Shown here one piece after another: positions 35,053 to 44,592 of a stretch of DNA of 64,000 nucleotides. How positions within the stretch are numbered: the first letter of the stretch is position 1; each line of letters begins with the position of its first letter. Where the stretch lies: contig NZ_JRUQ01000008.1 of NCBI RefSeq assembly GCF_000773975.1, positions 1 to 64,000 of the forward strand. Reading direction: 5' to 3'. The position numbers and the translations under genes were made by a program. The DNA comes from Erwinia typographi (lineage in GTDB: Bacteria; Pseudomonadota; Gammaproteobacteria; Enterobacterales; Enterobacteriaceae). The notes beneath the pieces are model-generated. The model saw only the letters and a list, made by a program, of their open reading frames with translations, was not told the origin of the DNA and searched no databases.

Positions 35053-36405
35053 ATGAAATTTGACCTCTCCCCTACAATTGAAACCACCCAGCGCGACGCT
35101 GCGGCAGCATCACGGGAAACGCCTCGCGAAGTCGTACGGCCAAAGCACCATCTGCGCTGGGCCATTATTGGCATCATTACTCTGTTGACCATCACCAACT
35201 ATCTCGATCGCGGCAATCTGTCCGTGGCCGCTCCCTTAATCATGCAGGATCTGGGCATCAGCCACTCGATGATGGGGGTGATTCTGTCGGCGTTTGTCTG
35301 GCCCTACGCCATTATGAACCTGCCGACCGGCTGGGCGGTGGATCGCTTTGGCGTCAAAGTGTTGCTGGCGTTGGCGGTCGGTTTGTGGTCACTGGTGGCG
35401 GTGCTGACCGGCTTCGCGCGCAGCATCACTACCTTTATCGGCCTGCGTATCGCGCTTGGCGTCAGCGAAGCGCCGCTCTTCCCCGGCGCGCTGAAAGCCA
35501 CCGATACCTGGTTTCCGGATCGTGAAAAAGCCGCCGCTACCAGCGCTTATATTGCCGCGACGCAGGTGGGATTAGCGCTGGCGCCGCCGATCTCCACGCT
35601 GCTGATGGCGGCGTTTGGCTGGCCCGCGATGTTTATCATCATGGGACTGGTTGGCTTTGTGGCGCTGGCGGGATGGCTGGTGATTTATCGCGAGCCGGAG
35701 AAACATCCGTGGTTACACAAAGATGAACTGCGCTACATCCGCGAAGGCCAGGCCACCGCGCAGCAGGCCGCGGATGCACCGCGCGTTACGGTGCGCGAGT
35801 GGGGCAGGCTGTTTAAACATGCGTCGGTCTGGTACATGGTGATCGGCGGTTTCTGCCTGCAATATGTGTTCTGGTTTTACATCGGCTGGCTGCCGACCTA
35901 CCTGCAACAGGCGCAGGGCTTCACGCTGAGCCGCGCGGGCTGGCTGTCGGCGCTGCCCTATATTGCTGGCGGCGTGGCGGTGCTGATTGGCGGACGCTTC
36001 TCCGACCGGCTGGTGATTAAAGGTTTCGATCCCTTTAATGCACGACGTTACACCATTGCCGGTGCGGCACTGCTGACGGCAGGGGCTATGTTTGTCACCG
36101 CGCTGGCTAACGGTCCGGCGCTGGCGGTGGTGATGCTAACGCTCGGCATGTTCACCTACAGCCTGTCGTCGGGCAACTACTGGACGCTGGCCGCAGAGGC
36201 CGTCACCACCAAAAAATGGGTGGCCTCGGTGGGCAGTATTCAAAACTTTGGCGGCTTTCTTGGCGGGGCCTTTGCGCCCGTGGTCACCGGGATCGTTGTG
36301 GATCATTTTGGCGGATTTGTGCCAGCGCTGATGCTGGCCGGATTTATGGCGCTGATTTCGGCAGGCATGTACGGCCTGGCGTTACGTCATCGTCTGCCGG
36401 TCTGA
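35053..36405 (+). CDS. MFS transporter, anion:cation symporter (ACS) family
   Basis: A 450-residue permease with 12 predicted membrane helices. NYLDRGNLSVAAPLIMQDLG in helix 1 and WPYAIMNLPTGWAVDRFG match the ACS family (GudP, GarP, ExuT), which transports aldarates, hexuronates and related acids. It follows the dehydratase gene in the same direction and is preceded by GGAGGTG. The substrate is inferred from neighbours. Confidence 0.87.
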   Translation: MKFDLSPTIETTQRDAAAASRETPREVVRPKHHLRWAIIGIITLLTITNYLDRGNLSVAAPLIMQDLGISHSMMGVILSAFVWPYAIMNLPTGWAVDRFGVKVLLALAVGLWSLVAVLTGFARSITTFIGLRIALGVSEAPLFPGALKATDTWFPDREKAAATSAYIAATQVGLALAPPISTLLMAAFGWPAMFIIMGLVGFVALAGWLVIYREPEKHPWLHKDELRYIREGQATAQQAADAPRVTVREWGRLFKHASVWYMVIGGFCLQYVFWFYIGWLPTYLQQAQGFTLSRAGWLSALPYIAGGVAVLIGGRFSDRLVIKGFDPFNARRYTIAGAALLTAGAMFVTALANGPALAVVMLTLGMFTYSLSSGNYWTLAAEAVTTKKWVASVGSIQNFGGFLGGAFAPVVTGIVVDHFGGFVPALMLAGFMALISAGMYGLALRHRLPV

Positions 36406-36423
36406 CATTTCAGGAGTGACACC

Positions 36424-37752
36424 ATGGATGCAACATCTCAGCTTGCCACCGCCGAAGCAGGTGAGGCTCGTCCCGAACTGAGCCAGCGCCAGCTGCGCCT
36501 GACGCTGATCTCTTCACTGGTTGGCACCGCGCTGGAGTGGTACGACTTTTACCTTTACGGCACCGCAGCGGCGCTGATTTTCAACCATCTGTTCTTCCCG
36601 TCGCTGTCCCCGCTGAGCGGTACGCTGGCGGCGTTCGCCAGCTATGGCGTTGGCTTTCTGGTCCGGCCGATTGGCGGGCTGTTCTGGGGCTACATCGGCG
36701 ACAAGTATGGCCGCCGACCGGTGCTGATTGGCACGCTGATCCTGATGGGCCTGAGTACGACGGCGATTGGCCTGCTGCCGGGCTATGCCAGTATCGGTAT
36801 CGCCGCGCCGCTGCTGCTCACCTTGCTGCGTCTGCTGCAGGGCTTTGGCGCTGGCGCTGAGTTCAGTTCCGCCATTACGCTTAATGCGGAAAAGGCGCCG
36901 CCCAAACGTCGCGGCTTTTACGCCAGCTGGTCTGGCGTGGGCATCGGTTGCGGCGTACTGCTCTCCGCTTCAGCCTTTGCACTGGCTCAACAGCTGCCGC
37001 AGGAGGCCTTTATCAGCTGGGGCTGGCGCGTGCCATTCCTGCTCAGCATCATAGCGGTATTCGTTGGCGGCGCGATCCGGCTTTATGTCACGGAGTCACC
37101 GATATTTCGTAAGCTGGCGTCGGAGCAGAAGCTGGAGCGTGCGCCGTTCGTGGCGGTATGGCAGAACCAGCGCCGTAACTTCTTTGTGGCGCTGGGTGCA
37201 CGCATGGCGGAGAACACCGCGGGCTTCTTCCTGCAGGTGTGGAGCATTTCCTACGTCACGCAATCGCTGCACGTCAACAGCGCGATTCCGGTGGCGGGGG
37301 TGCTGCTGGGATCGGGCATCGGCTGCATCACCATTCCGCTGTTTGGCGCGTTGTCGGACCGTATTGGCCGCAGGCCGGTGTATATCGGCGGGGCGCTGCT
37401 GTTTGGCGTCGGCATGTTCCCGTACTTCTGGCTGCTCAACAGCGGCAATCCGTGGCTGATTATCGGCGCAATGGTGGCGATGATCTCCCTCGCCAACTAT
37501 TCGATGTTCTCAGTGCAGGCGGCGTGGTTTGCCGAACTGTTTGATGGCCGGACGCGGGTGACCGCTATTTCCATGTCGCGCGAAATCTCGTCGATCTTCG
37601 CAGGGGGACTGGCGCCGATTATCGCCAGCAGCCTGTTGATGTGGTCGGGCGGCCACTACGGCGCGGTTGCCACCTATATGATTATCCTCAGTATTATCAC
37701 CATCGTTTCCGTGTGGCTGGGTCCTGAGACCCGCGGTTGCCGCCTCGACTAA
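36424..37752 (+). CDS. MFS transporter, metabolite:H+ symporter (MHS) family
   Basis: A 442-residue, 12-helix permease. The helix-1 region GTALEWYDFYLYGTAAAL, then GYIGDKYGRRPVL and the LRLLQGFGAGAE segment are MHS-family (ShiA/ProP-like) signatures. It starts after CAGGAG in the same direction as the upstream permease. The substrate, presumably an organic acid or ring compound, cannot be told. It resembles the next gene closely in family, so the region carries two MHS permeases in a row. Confidence 0.86.
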   Translation: MDATSQLATAEAGEARPELSQRQLRLTLISSLVGTALEWYDFYLYGTAAALIFNHLFFPSLSPLSGTLAAFASYGVGFLVRPIGGLFWGYIGDKYGRRPVLIGTLILMGLSTTAIGLLPGYASIGIAAPLLLTLLRLLQGFGAGAEFSSAITLNAEKAPPKRRGFYASWSGVGIGCGVLLSASAFALAQQLPQEAFISWGWRVPFLLSIIAVFVGGAIRLYVTESPIFRKLASEQKLERAPFVAVWQNQRRNFFVALGARMAENTAGFFLQVWSISYVTQSLHVNSAIPVAGVLLGSGIGCITIPLFGALSDRIGRRPVYIGGALLFGVGMFPYFWLLNSGNPWLIIGAMVAMISLANYSMFSVQAAWFAELFDGRTRVTAISMSREISSIFAGGLAPIIASSLLMWSGGHYGAVATYMIILSIITIVSVWLGPETRGCRLD

Positions 37753-37779
37753 CCCCTAACCCAACGTCGGGAGTTCACC

Positions 37780-39090
37780 ATGCACTCACAGGAATTGACT
37801 GCCAGCGCGGCGGTCGGTCGCACCGCTACACGCGGAGAAATGCGCAAAATCGTTACTGCCAGCGTCATGGGCACCATCATTGAGTATTACGACTTCACGC
37901 TCTATACCACCGCTACTGCGCTGGTGTTCAACAAAATCTTCTTCCCCGCTGAATCTCCGCTGGTGGGGTCGCTGGCGGCGTTCGCGACCTATTTTGTTGG
38001 TTACTGCGCGCGTCCGCTTGGCGGCATCCTGTTCGGCCACTTTGGCGATCGCATTGGCCGCAAGTTTGCGCTGATGATGACGCTTATCATTATGGGGCTG
38101 GGCACTTTCCTGATTGGCCTGATTCCTCCCTATGCGCAAATTGGCGTCTGGGCGCCCATTGCGCTGGTGGTGCTACGCTGTTTGCAGGGCATTGGCATTG
38201 GCGGCGAATACGGTGGCGGCATGACCATGGTGGTCGAGCACGCGCCAGCGGAACGGCGCGGTTTCTATAGCTCGCTGGTACACATCGGCGTGCCTGCCGG
38301 ATTTTTGTTGCCGATCATTTTTATCACGCTGCTGAATGTGGCGCTTGATGAAGCCGATTTCCTCCGCTGGGGCTGGCGCGTTCCCTTCCTGCTCAGCGTG
38401 GTGCTGCTCGGCGTCGGGATGTTCATCCGTAGCCAGATTGAGGAAACCCCGGCATTCAAACGCATGAAGCGCGAAGGGACTCAGGCGAAAGTGCCGGTGC
38501 TGGAGGCGCTGCGCCATCATACGCGTGACGTATTGCTTGGTATCGGCGCGAAGATTGCCGAAAGCGGATTGTTCAACATCTACGCGGTCTTCGCCATCAG
38601 CTACTGCGTTAATGTGCTGGGCATGAAGAGCCAGATTATCCTCTACGGCATTCTGCTGGCCTGTTTGCTGGAGTGCTTCACGCTGCCGCTGTTCGGCCGC
38701 ATGGCGGACCGCTTCGGCAAAAAACGCGTCTATATCGGCGGCATGATCGCCCAGGCGCTGCTTGCCGGACCCTTTATGCTGATGCTGGCGAGCGGGCAAC
38801 TGCCGCTAATTTACCTGGCAATTGCGCTCGGACTGGCGATAGGGCACGGCAGCACCTTTGGCGCGCAAGGTGCATTTTTCTCCTCGCTGTTCCCGGCGCG
38901 CGTGCGCTACAGCGGTTTGTCGCTGGTGCAGCAGATCGGCCCCATTCTCGGCGGCGGATTATCGCCGATGGTCGCTACCGCGCTGCTGGTGAGCGGCGAA
39001 GGCTATGGCTGGGTGATTGGCTATATGATCTTTATGGCGCTGTTCTCGGCGACAAGCGCGTGGCGTCTGCGCGATGCGAAAATGGAGTAG
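37780..39090 (+). CDS. MFS transporter, metabolite:H+ symporter (MHS) family
   Basis: A 436-residue permease with the MHS motif set: GTIIEYYDFTLYTTATAL, LFGHFGDRIGRKFALMMTL and CLQGIGIGGEYGGG, and about 12 helices. CGGGAG precedes its ATG. Three permeases in series suggest uptake of several related acids, or uptake plus export. A hairpin follows at 39123-39145. Confidence 0.86.
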   Translation: MHSQELTASAAVGRTATRGEMRKIVTASVMGTIIEYYDFTLYTTATALVFNKIFFPAESPLVGSLAAFATYFVGYCARPLGGILFGHFGDRIGRKFALMMTLIIMGLGTFLIGLIPPYAQIGVWAPIALVVLRCLQGIGIGGEYGGGMTMVVEHAPAERRGFYSSLVHIGVPAGFLLPIIFITLLNVALDEADFLRWGWRVPFLLSVVLLGVGMFIRSQIEETPAFKRMKREGTQAKVPVLEALRHHTRDVLLGIGAKIAESGLFNIYAVFAISYCVNVLGMKSQIILYGILLACLLECFTLPLFGRMADRFGKKRVYIGGMIAQALLAGPFMLMLASGQLPLIYLAIALGLAIGHGSTFGAQGAFFSSLFPARVRYSGLSLVQQIGPILGGGLSPMVATALLVSGEGYGWVIGYMIFMALFSATSAWRLRDAKME

Positions 39091-39122
39091 GGGCTCTAAG
39101 GGAGAGCAAAGGGGATAATAAA

Positions 39123-39145
39123 GCGCCGTCGCTAAATGGCGGCGC
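39123..39145. terminator. Hairpin between convergent permease and SDR genes
   Basis: GCGCCG and CGGCGC form a stem around TCGCTAAATGG, with a T-rich continuation on the plus strand. It lies between convergently transcribed genes, so it could act in both directions. Confidence 0.5.
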
Positions 39146-39174
39146 CGTATTTCTTCTCTACAGAGCCGGGTCAG

Positions 39175-39930
39175 CTAGATGGTTTGCCCCCCGGAAACCT
39201 CGATGCGCTGTGCGGTAACCCAGCGATTATCGTCTCGCAGGAGGCTGGCAATCATCGGACCAATATCGTCGGGAACGCCAACGCGCCCAAGGGCAGTCAT
39301 CGCCGCAAATTGGGCGTTAACCTCGGCGTTGTCGCGGACAAGCCCACCCCCGAAATCGGTTTCGATAGCGCCCGGCGCCACCGTATTCACCGTGATACCA
39401 CGAGGTCCCAGCTCACGCGCCATATAAACACTGAGCATTTCTACTGCGGCTTTTGCGGCTGAATAGGCCGAAAAGCCAGGGTAGGAGACGCGCGTCAGAC
39501 CAGACGAAAAATTGATGATTCTCCCGCCTTCAGCCAGCAATGGCAGAAGCGCCTGTACAAGGAAAAACACGCCTTTGACATGAACGTCGAACAGCCCGTC
39601 AAACTGGGCTTCGGTTGTCTCTGCAATCATGGCAAATTCGCCATGACCAGCATTATTAACCAGATGATCGAACGTGTCGCGTCCCCATACTTCGGACAGT
39701 TTAGCGCGCAGTGTATCAGCGAATTTCGGGAAGCTTTCAGTTTGTGCCAGGTCGAGCTGAAGAGCGACAGCCTTACGATTCAGAGCGCGGATTTCAGCCA
39801 CCACTTTTTCAGCCTGCTCAGCGTTTCCCCTGTAGGCGACGATGATATCGCCACCCTGGTTAGCGATTGAGAGAGCGGTGTTGCGCCCAAGGCCACGGTT
39901 GGCTCCGGTTACCAGTGCTATTTTACTCAT
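39175..39930 (-). CDS. Short-chain dehydrogenase/reductase
   Basis: A 251-residue classical SDR with TGANRGLGRN (cofactor loop), NNAGHG, catalytic Ser in NFSSG, and YSAAKAA with Tyr and Lys. It ends IEVSGGQTI, as usual in the family. AAAGGATATCCC precedes the ATG. A divergent AraC-family gene lies about 160 bases away and probably regulates it. The substrate is not evident from sequence. Confidence 0.85.
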   Translation of the reverse strand: MSKIALVTGANRGLGRNTALSIANQGGDIIVAYRGNAEQAEKVVAEIRALNRKAVALQLDLAQTESFPKFADTLRAKLSEVWGRDTFDHLVNNAGHGEFAMIAETTEAQFDGLFDVHVKGVFFLVQALLPLLAEGGRIINFSSGLTRVSYPGFSAYSAAKAAVEMLSVYMARELGPRGITVNTVAPGAIETDFGGGLVRDNAEVNAQFAAMTALGRVGVPDDIGPMIASLLRDDNRWVTAQRIEVSGGQTI

Positions 39931-40088
39931 GGGATATCCTTTCTGTTCGGTGAGAGCACTACGATAGAGCGGGGCGGCCGTCGCGCATTGCCTGATTCTT
40001 GCTATTTTTTGCCTGTTTCTCTGTCTCTGATTTTTTTTATGCTGAGGTGAGGCATAATGTAGCGATAAAACTTGCCTGAAAGGATGCC

Positions 40089-40967
40089 ATGCGCGACTCT
40101 CTGCTTGATCTCTGTCGGCGTTATGCCGATGCTCATGTCGACCCGTGCGGCGTTGCCATTACGCCGGTTACCGGATTATCGATCGTACGGGCTCTTCATC
40201 CTGGGGAATTGCAGGCGGCCGTCTGCAGACCGCTTATTGCCATGCTGCTGCAAGGGCGCAAGCGCGTGACTACCGGCATTGAGAGTTTCGAATACGGCCC
40301 TGGGGAAATAATGGTTATCGCTGCCGATGTTCCTACGGTCAGCCAAATCACCCAGGCAAGTCTCGGCGCGCCTTATTACTCCCTGGTCCTGGAGCTTGAT
40401 ATTGCTATCCTGCGCGAGCTGCACGGTTCAACGCCAGCAGAACAGGCACACACCGCCAGCGTGCGGGTTGGGCCCGTTGATGAAGAGGTGTCTGACGCCG
40501 CTTACCGGTTAGCAAGACTGTTGGGGCAACATGATGCTCTTTCTGCCTTGGGAGAAGGGCTGCGGCGGGAATTCCACTACTGGCTGCTCAGAAGCGTACA
40601 GGGGCCTGCTATACGAGCGCTGGGCGCTGCCGACAGTTATGCTGAGCGAGTCAGTCGCGCGGTCGCTATTCTGCGTAAAGATTTCATGCGTACGATAAGA
40701 GTCGAAGAGCTGGCCGATGCTGCCGGGATGAGTGTTTCCGTGTTTCATCAGCATTTTCGGGCAATAACTACGCTCTCACCGCTGCAATTTCAGAAGCAAC
40801 TTCGCCTTATTACCGCCAGACGGCTGATGCTGACCGAGGGCGTGGGTATAGCGCAGACAGCCTACGCTGTCGGCTACGCCAGCGTATCGCAATTTACCCG
40901 CGAGTATGCCCGAATGTTCGCCACTCCACCGGGACGTGATGTTCGTATGGCAAAGGCGAGCGCTTGA
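40089..40967 (+). CDS. AraC-family transcriptional regulator
   Basis: A 292-residue regulator with an N-terminal AraC_N-type domain (GVAITPVTGLSIVRAL, MLLQGRKRVTTG) and a C-terminal double helix-turn-helix (about residues 195-285, including MSVSVFHQHFRAIT and YAVGYASVSQFTREYARMF). It starts 16 bases after AAAGGATGCC and is divergent from the SDR gene, the usual arrangement for a regulator and its target. The ligand is unknown. Confidence 0.88.
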   Translation: MRDSLLDLCRRYADAHVDPCGVAITPVTGLSIVRALHPGELQAAVCRPLIAMLLQGRKRVTTGIESFEYGPGEIMVIAADVPTVSQITQASLGAPYYSLVLELDIAILRELHGSTPAEQAHTASVRVGPVDEEVSDAAYRLARLLGQHDALSALGEGLRREFHYWLLRSVQGPAIRALGAADSYAERVSRAVAILRKDFMRTIRVEELADAAGMSVSVFHQHFRAITTLSPLQFQKQLRLITARRLMLTEGVGIAQTAYAVGYASVSQFTREYARMFATPPGRDVRMAKASA

Positions 40968-41447
40968 AGTGAATTGGCCTTATTAACAGGTTAATCAGTT
41001 GCTATATATTTATACTATAGATATCTCTTTAAAGTGAGTTTACCAGATGTTTGCTTCTGCTTTTTGACCGAATGATGATCGATCTTTTGTTTTAATCATC
41101 CACAAAATGAAATGCGTTACAGGGAGGTAATAGTGATGGATTAGAAAGAGAGTAACCGCTACTGGAACCTGGATTATTCCCGGCATCACCACCATTACCA
41201 TCCCCAGATCTGTTATTAGAACTATTATTAGAACCTTTTGATCCATCAACAACCCTGTCAGGCATTTATCTACCATCTATGAAAAAAGATAAGCTATAAC
41301 AGATGGTTAAACAAATTTAGTGAGTTGTATAAACGCATGATTAGAAAAAATTCACGCTCGAAATATATACATGCCGATAACTAGAGTTTATAGTGACCGT
41401 GATTTCATAAGGGCGTGATATTTCTATTTTTTATAAAAGGAGTTATT
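40968..41447. other. Intergenic region with one small minus-strand ORF
   Basis: Nearly 480 bases between the AraC gene and the Exc2-type lipoprotein. It contains the 57-codon ORF described at 41092-41265 and AT-rich sequence. The last 30 bases carry the AAAGGAG ribosome site for the lipoprotein gene. No clear terminator or operator is visible. Confidence 0.4.
41092..41265 (-). CDS. Small Gly/Asn/Ser-rich ORF, 57 residues
   Basis: The frame starts MPDRVVDGSKGSNNSS and ends CNAFHFVDD. It is very rich in Gly, Asn and Ser (residues 8-42), then has SNPSLLPPC. The low-complexity part resembles the glycine/asparagine-rich translocation starts of colicin-type bacteriocins, and the neighbour is an Exc2-type lipoprotein of a family known from ColE1-type plasmids, so a plasmid-derived remnant is possible. 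There is no strong ribosome site. Another frame on the same strand (41040-41276) is also open, and a non-coding explanation remains possible. Confidence 0.35.
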   Translation of the reverse strand: MPDRVVDGSKGSNNSSNNRSGDGNGGDAGNNPGSSSGYSLSNPSLLPPCNAFHFVDD

Positions 41448-41870
41448 TTGAATAAGTTTGATCGTTTTTCCCTTTTAGCTGTAATTTCTCTCTTGTTGCT
41501 TAGTGGTTGTACGCAAAATCAATCCAGTCCTCAACGGCACGCCAATCACTTTATCATGGCTACTGCTGATGATTCTTCGGACCCGAACTTCCGTATGAAT
41601 AAGGCAGACTCAGGACGTATGATCACCCCGTTTTTTGAGCAGTTTTGGCAGCAGGGTAGAAAAGACCGGGACGCTGGGGTATCCAGAGAAGAAGTGGAAC
41701 AGCGTCTAAAGTATTTTCACAGTAATGAGTTTGCTAATGAAATTCGTGGTAAATCTCGTTTTGCGGGGACCGATTACAATCAGGACCGTCCAGTCTCATC
41801 GCGTTGGCGTAAAGAGATGTCTCAGGCTGTATCTGAAACCTATATGGACGGATACAACGGAGTTAAGTAG
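41448..41870 (+). CDS. Exc2-family lipoprotein
   Basis: A 140-residue predicted lipoprotein. The signal peptide MNKFDRFSLLAVISLLLLSGC ends in the lipobox LLSGC. The mature part (HANHFIMATADDSS, FFEQFWQQGRKDRDAGVSREEVEQR, MDGYNGVK ending) resembles Exc2, the entry-exclusion-associated protein of ColE1-type plasmids, with chromosomal homologues in enterics. I chose a TTG start at 41448 because AAAGGAG lies five bases before it. The ATG at 41415 has no ribosome site and would put extra residues ahead of the signal peptide. Confidence 0.75.
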   Translation: MNKFDRFSLLAVISLLLLSGCTQNQSSPQRHANHFIMATADDSSDPNFRMNKADSGRMITPFFEQFWQQGRKDRDAGVSREEVEQRLKYFHSNEFANEIRGKSRFAGTDYNQDRPVSSRWRKEMSQAVSETYMDGYNGVK

Positions 41871-42117
41871 TTGGTAGTACCTTTAAACAGCTGGAGGTTG
41901 TGATGTCCTTCAGTTATTTAAGATATTCTGTGGCTACTCTCTCACCCGATAACTTGAGACGATCGTTCTGCACTTCAATCCTGTTGAAGACCGATCTCCG
42001 ACATCTGATTTGGCAACATTCTTAGCGGACAGTGACTCGTATCACATTTGAATGTGAGCTGTAAGTATCCCGGTAAAGCGAGCCGTTCACTTTTAGAGAT
42101 CTTCCGACATACTGACT

Positions 42118-42410
42118 ATGTCCCTGGAGGAGATCGCCCTGCGCAAAGCACGATTCACCGAACACCAGATCATCACCGTTCTGAAGTCCGTCGAAGCCGG
42201 ACGCACCGTTAAAGACGCCTGCCGCGAGGCCGGGATCTCTGAGGCCTGGTACTACAACTGGAAAGCGAAGTTCGGCGGTATGGAAGCCTCTGATATCAAA
42301 AAGATGAAAGACCTTGAGGGTGAAAACCGCCCGCTGAGACAGATGTTTACGGACCTGAGTCTCGAGTGACGCGTACCGAAAGACGTTATTGAAAAACAGG
42401 TGTGCTTACA
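42118..42410 (+). pseudogene. IS3-family transposase OrfA remnant
   Basis: The frame FTEHQIITVLKSVEAGRTVKDACREAGISEAWYYNWKAKFGGMEASDIKKMKDLE is the helix-turn-helix and leucine-zipper-like part of an IS3-family OrfA. Where intact relatives continue LSLENRALKDVIEK, this copy has LSLE, a TGA, then RVPKDVIEKQ. Orf B is missing. No clear terminal inverted repeats are visible, so this is a degraded fragment. Confidence 0.8.
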
Positions 42411-42657
42411 CCTGATGCGTCGCGAAGTCCGCTACGAGCGAACAGCGGAAATTGCTATCATCACAGTGAATTAATAAACGGGGATTAGGCCAGTCAGCCA
42501 CTCGTTTCTTGCCGTAATAACATCTTTACCTGTTAAGCTGAACTGACCGAATATCGTCAACATACTAGTTGGATGGTGTAGAACTTACTATTCACAATCA
42601 CGAGCAGTGGTTATGATTGAAGAATATCATTTAACACTATCAAAACGTCAATTTACG

Positions 42658-43545
42658 ATGACAGACCTCAATGTTCTGAGAATTTTTATCGCAGCGGCTG
42701 AGCTTGGCAGTTTTTCTGCGGCGGCAGCCAGACTTAACCTGACGCGTTCAGCTATTGCTAAAGCCATCGCCCGACTCGAACAGAGCACAGACACCCGACT
42801 TTTTCACAGGACGACACGAATCATCACGCTGACAGATGAAGGTCGTGTGCTACTTGAGCGGTGTGCAAAAACCATCGAAGACCTTGAAGATGCCCTTGAA
42901 GATATGTCCTCAAGACGAAACGAGCCGCGGGGGATATTACGTGTGGCGCTTCCTGACGCTTTTGGCCGAAGTGTGGTCATGCCTGTGCTTTGTAAGTATC
43001 TTGACCGCTGGCCGAGAGTGGATGCAGAAGTCAGTTTCAGCGATCGCACGGTAGATTTTCTCGCTGACGGATTCGACCTTGCCGTACGGTTGGGAGGACA
43101 AAATATCAATGAAGATCTCGTCTCCAGAGTTATCGCTCGCCAGCGCTTGAGTTTTTGTGCATCGCCATCGTACGTTGAAAAATATGGCCTACCCAGAACC
43201 CTCGTAGAAATACAACAGCACAGGGGAATTCATTTTTCGCAACGTGGTAAACTGCTTCCATGGCGGCTAAAAAATGAGAGGGGTGAGCAGATACAAATCG
43301 AAACACCTGGCCGAATCAGATTAGATGCAGGTGAAGCGCTAAGGGACGCTGCTGTTGCCGGATTTGGTATCGCGCAATTGCCCGAATTTCTTATCAGACG
43401 AAATGTGGAAGAAGGCAAACTTGTCAGGATTTGCGAGGAATTTGAGCCGGAATTGATGCCTGTTTTGGTACTGTATCCAACAAGGAAGTTTATGTCGCCT
43501 AAGGTCAGGCATTTTATTGATAGTCTTGTAGAGGCGAGAATATAA
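42658..43545 (+). CDS. LysR-family transcriptional regulator
   Basis: A 295-residue LysR regulator: winged HTH in residues 1-60 (MTDLNVLRIFIAAAELGSFS, LNLTRSAIAKAIARLEQSTDTRLFHRTTR) and a C-terminal substrate-binding domain (DRTVDFLADGFDLAVRLGG, ALRDAAVAGFGIAQLPEFL). The start is placed at the family-typical MTDLNVL. Earlier in-frame starts (GTG 42607, ATG 42613) are not excluded, and no start has a strong ribosome site. It is convergent with the epimerase-like gene. Confidence 0.87.
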   Translation: MTDLNVLRIFIAAAELGSFSAAAARLNLTRSAIAKAIARLEQSTDTRLFHRTTRIITLTDEGRVLLERCAKTIEDLEDALEDMSSRRNEPRGILRVALPDAFGRSVVMPVLCKYLDRWPRVDAEVSFSDRTVDFLADGFDLAVRLGGQNINEDLVSRVIARQRLSFCASPSYVEKYGLPRTLVEIQQHRGIHFSQRGKLLPWRLKNERGEQIQIETPGRIRLDAGEALRDAAVAGFGIAQLPEFLIRRNVEEGKLVRICEEFEPELMPVLVLYPTRKFMSPKVRHFIDSLVEARI

Positions 43546-43617
43546 AGTCTGACGAGATTGCGTATAATCCTTATACGCAGTCCCTATTTACGCTAACTCA
43601 CTTGACGAGCCCTTACA

Positions 43618-44592
43618 TCAGCTTATTTTCATTTGGTGTGTTTCATATGCCAGACGGTATTCTTCGATGCCGTCAATAAAAGTCGTTTTTGTTTCACTCC
43701 AACCGATATCCTTGCGGATTTTATCTGACCCCACCCATTGCCAAAAATTAGCCAGCCCATGAACTGTAGCGAAATCAATTTCCCCTGTCGGTGCTTCAAA
43801 TTCGAGTGTAAGACCATAGGATCTAGCCAAAGCTTCACCAATCTGTCGCGCGGTCTCGTACTGCTGATTTGAGATGTTATAAGCTTGTTGAACAATTTTT
43901 TCTCGGTTTGCATATTCTGCCAGCATGACGTAAGCCTTAGCGCAGTCATCAACATGTAATGAGTGCATGACGGCATTAGGATCAGCAACTAACCTGAGGG
44001 TTTTATCACTTCGGGATGCGAGTTCAAATAAAGGGCCGTAATGGCTGGAAGAGTGGCCGTAAACAATGGTGGGACGAAGAACTACCGCATCGTAGTCGGG
44101 ATTCTTTTGTTTGAGCAGGTAAGTGCCGTAGAGTTCACGAGGCAGCAGCGGCGCGGGTGTATTCATTGGGCTGCTTTCTGTATGAGGGGCCAGTCCCTCA
44201 TCGCCATGTTTTTTATCCATCATCCCATAATCTTTACAGCCACTGGTGAACATAACCAGAGGACGGACACCCGCTGACTGGCTAATGCCAGCAATCTTTT
44301 CAATCATGGCGTTGACATGCTTCAGATGTCCAGCCATGTCATTTCTGTCTTCAGTATTTGAGATAATCACATCGAAGACTACACCATCTGTTTGTTCCAA
44401 AAAAGTCAGATTTGCAGGAGAACCAATTACAGGGTGTATTTCATTTAATGCGAGGTTACGTGCATCTTTTTCATTTCGAATCAGACCATATGTTTTCCAG
44501 CCTGCCCGGTTAAAAGCTTTGGCGATTGCGTTGCCAATGTAGCCGTTTGCACCGGTAACAAATGCTGTTCTTTGCGGATTATGCATAATCAT
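43618..44592 (-). CDS. NAD(P)-dependent epimerase/dehydratase-family (extended SDR) protein
   Basis: The 324-residue product has the Rossmann motif VTGANGYIGNAIAKAF near the N-terminus and a sugar-epimerase-like layout. In place of a typical YxxxK there is a YGTYLLKQK segment. It includes MFTSGCKDYG and VLRPTIVYGHSSSHYG. The substrate is unknown. Several ATGs/GTGs (44586-44598) could be the start. Confidence 0.78.
   Translation of the reverse strand: MIMHNPQRTAFVTGANGYIGNAIAKAFNRAGWKTYGLIRNEKDARNLALNEIHPVIGSPANLTFLEQTDGVVFDVIISNTEDRNDMAGHLKHVNAMIEKIAGISQSAGVRPLVMFTSGCKDYGMMDKKHGDEGLAPHTESSPMNTPAPLLPRELYGTYLLKQKNPDYDAVVLRPTIVYGHSSSHYGPLFELASRSDKTLRLVADPNAVMHSLHVDDCAKAYVMLAEYANREKIVQQAYNISNQQYETARQIGEALARSYGLTLEFEAPTGEIDFATVHGLANFWQWVGSDKIRKDIGWSETKTTFIDGIEEYRLAYETHQMKIS

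Noticed and set aside
41040..41276. Open frame of 78 codons on the minus strand
   Set aside because: It overlaps the more protein-like Gly/Asn/Ser-rich frame, has an odd composition of repeated Val/Ile/Leu and lacks a ribosome site.
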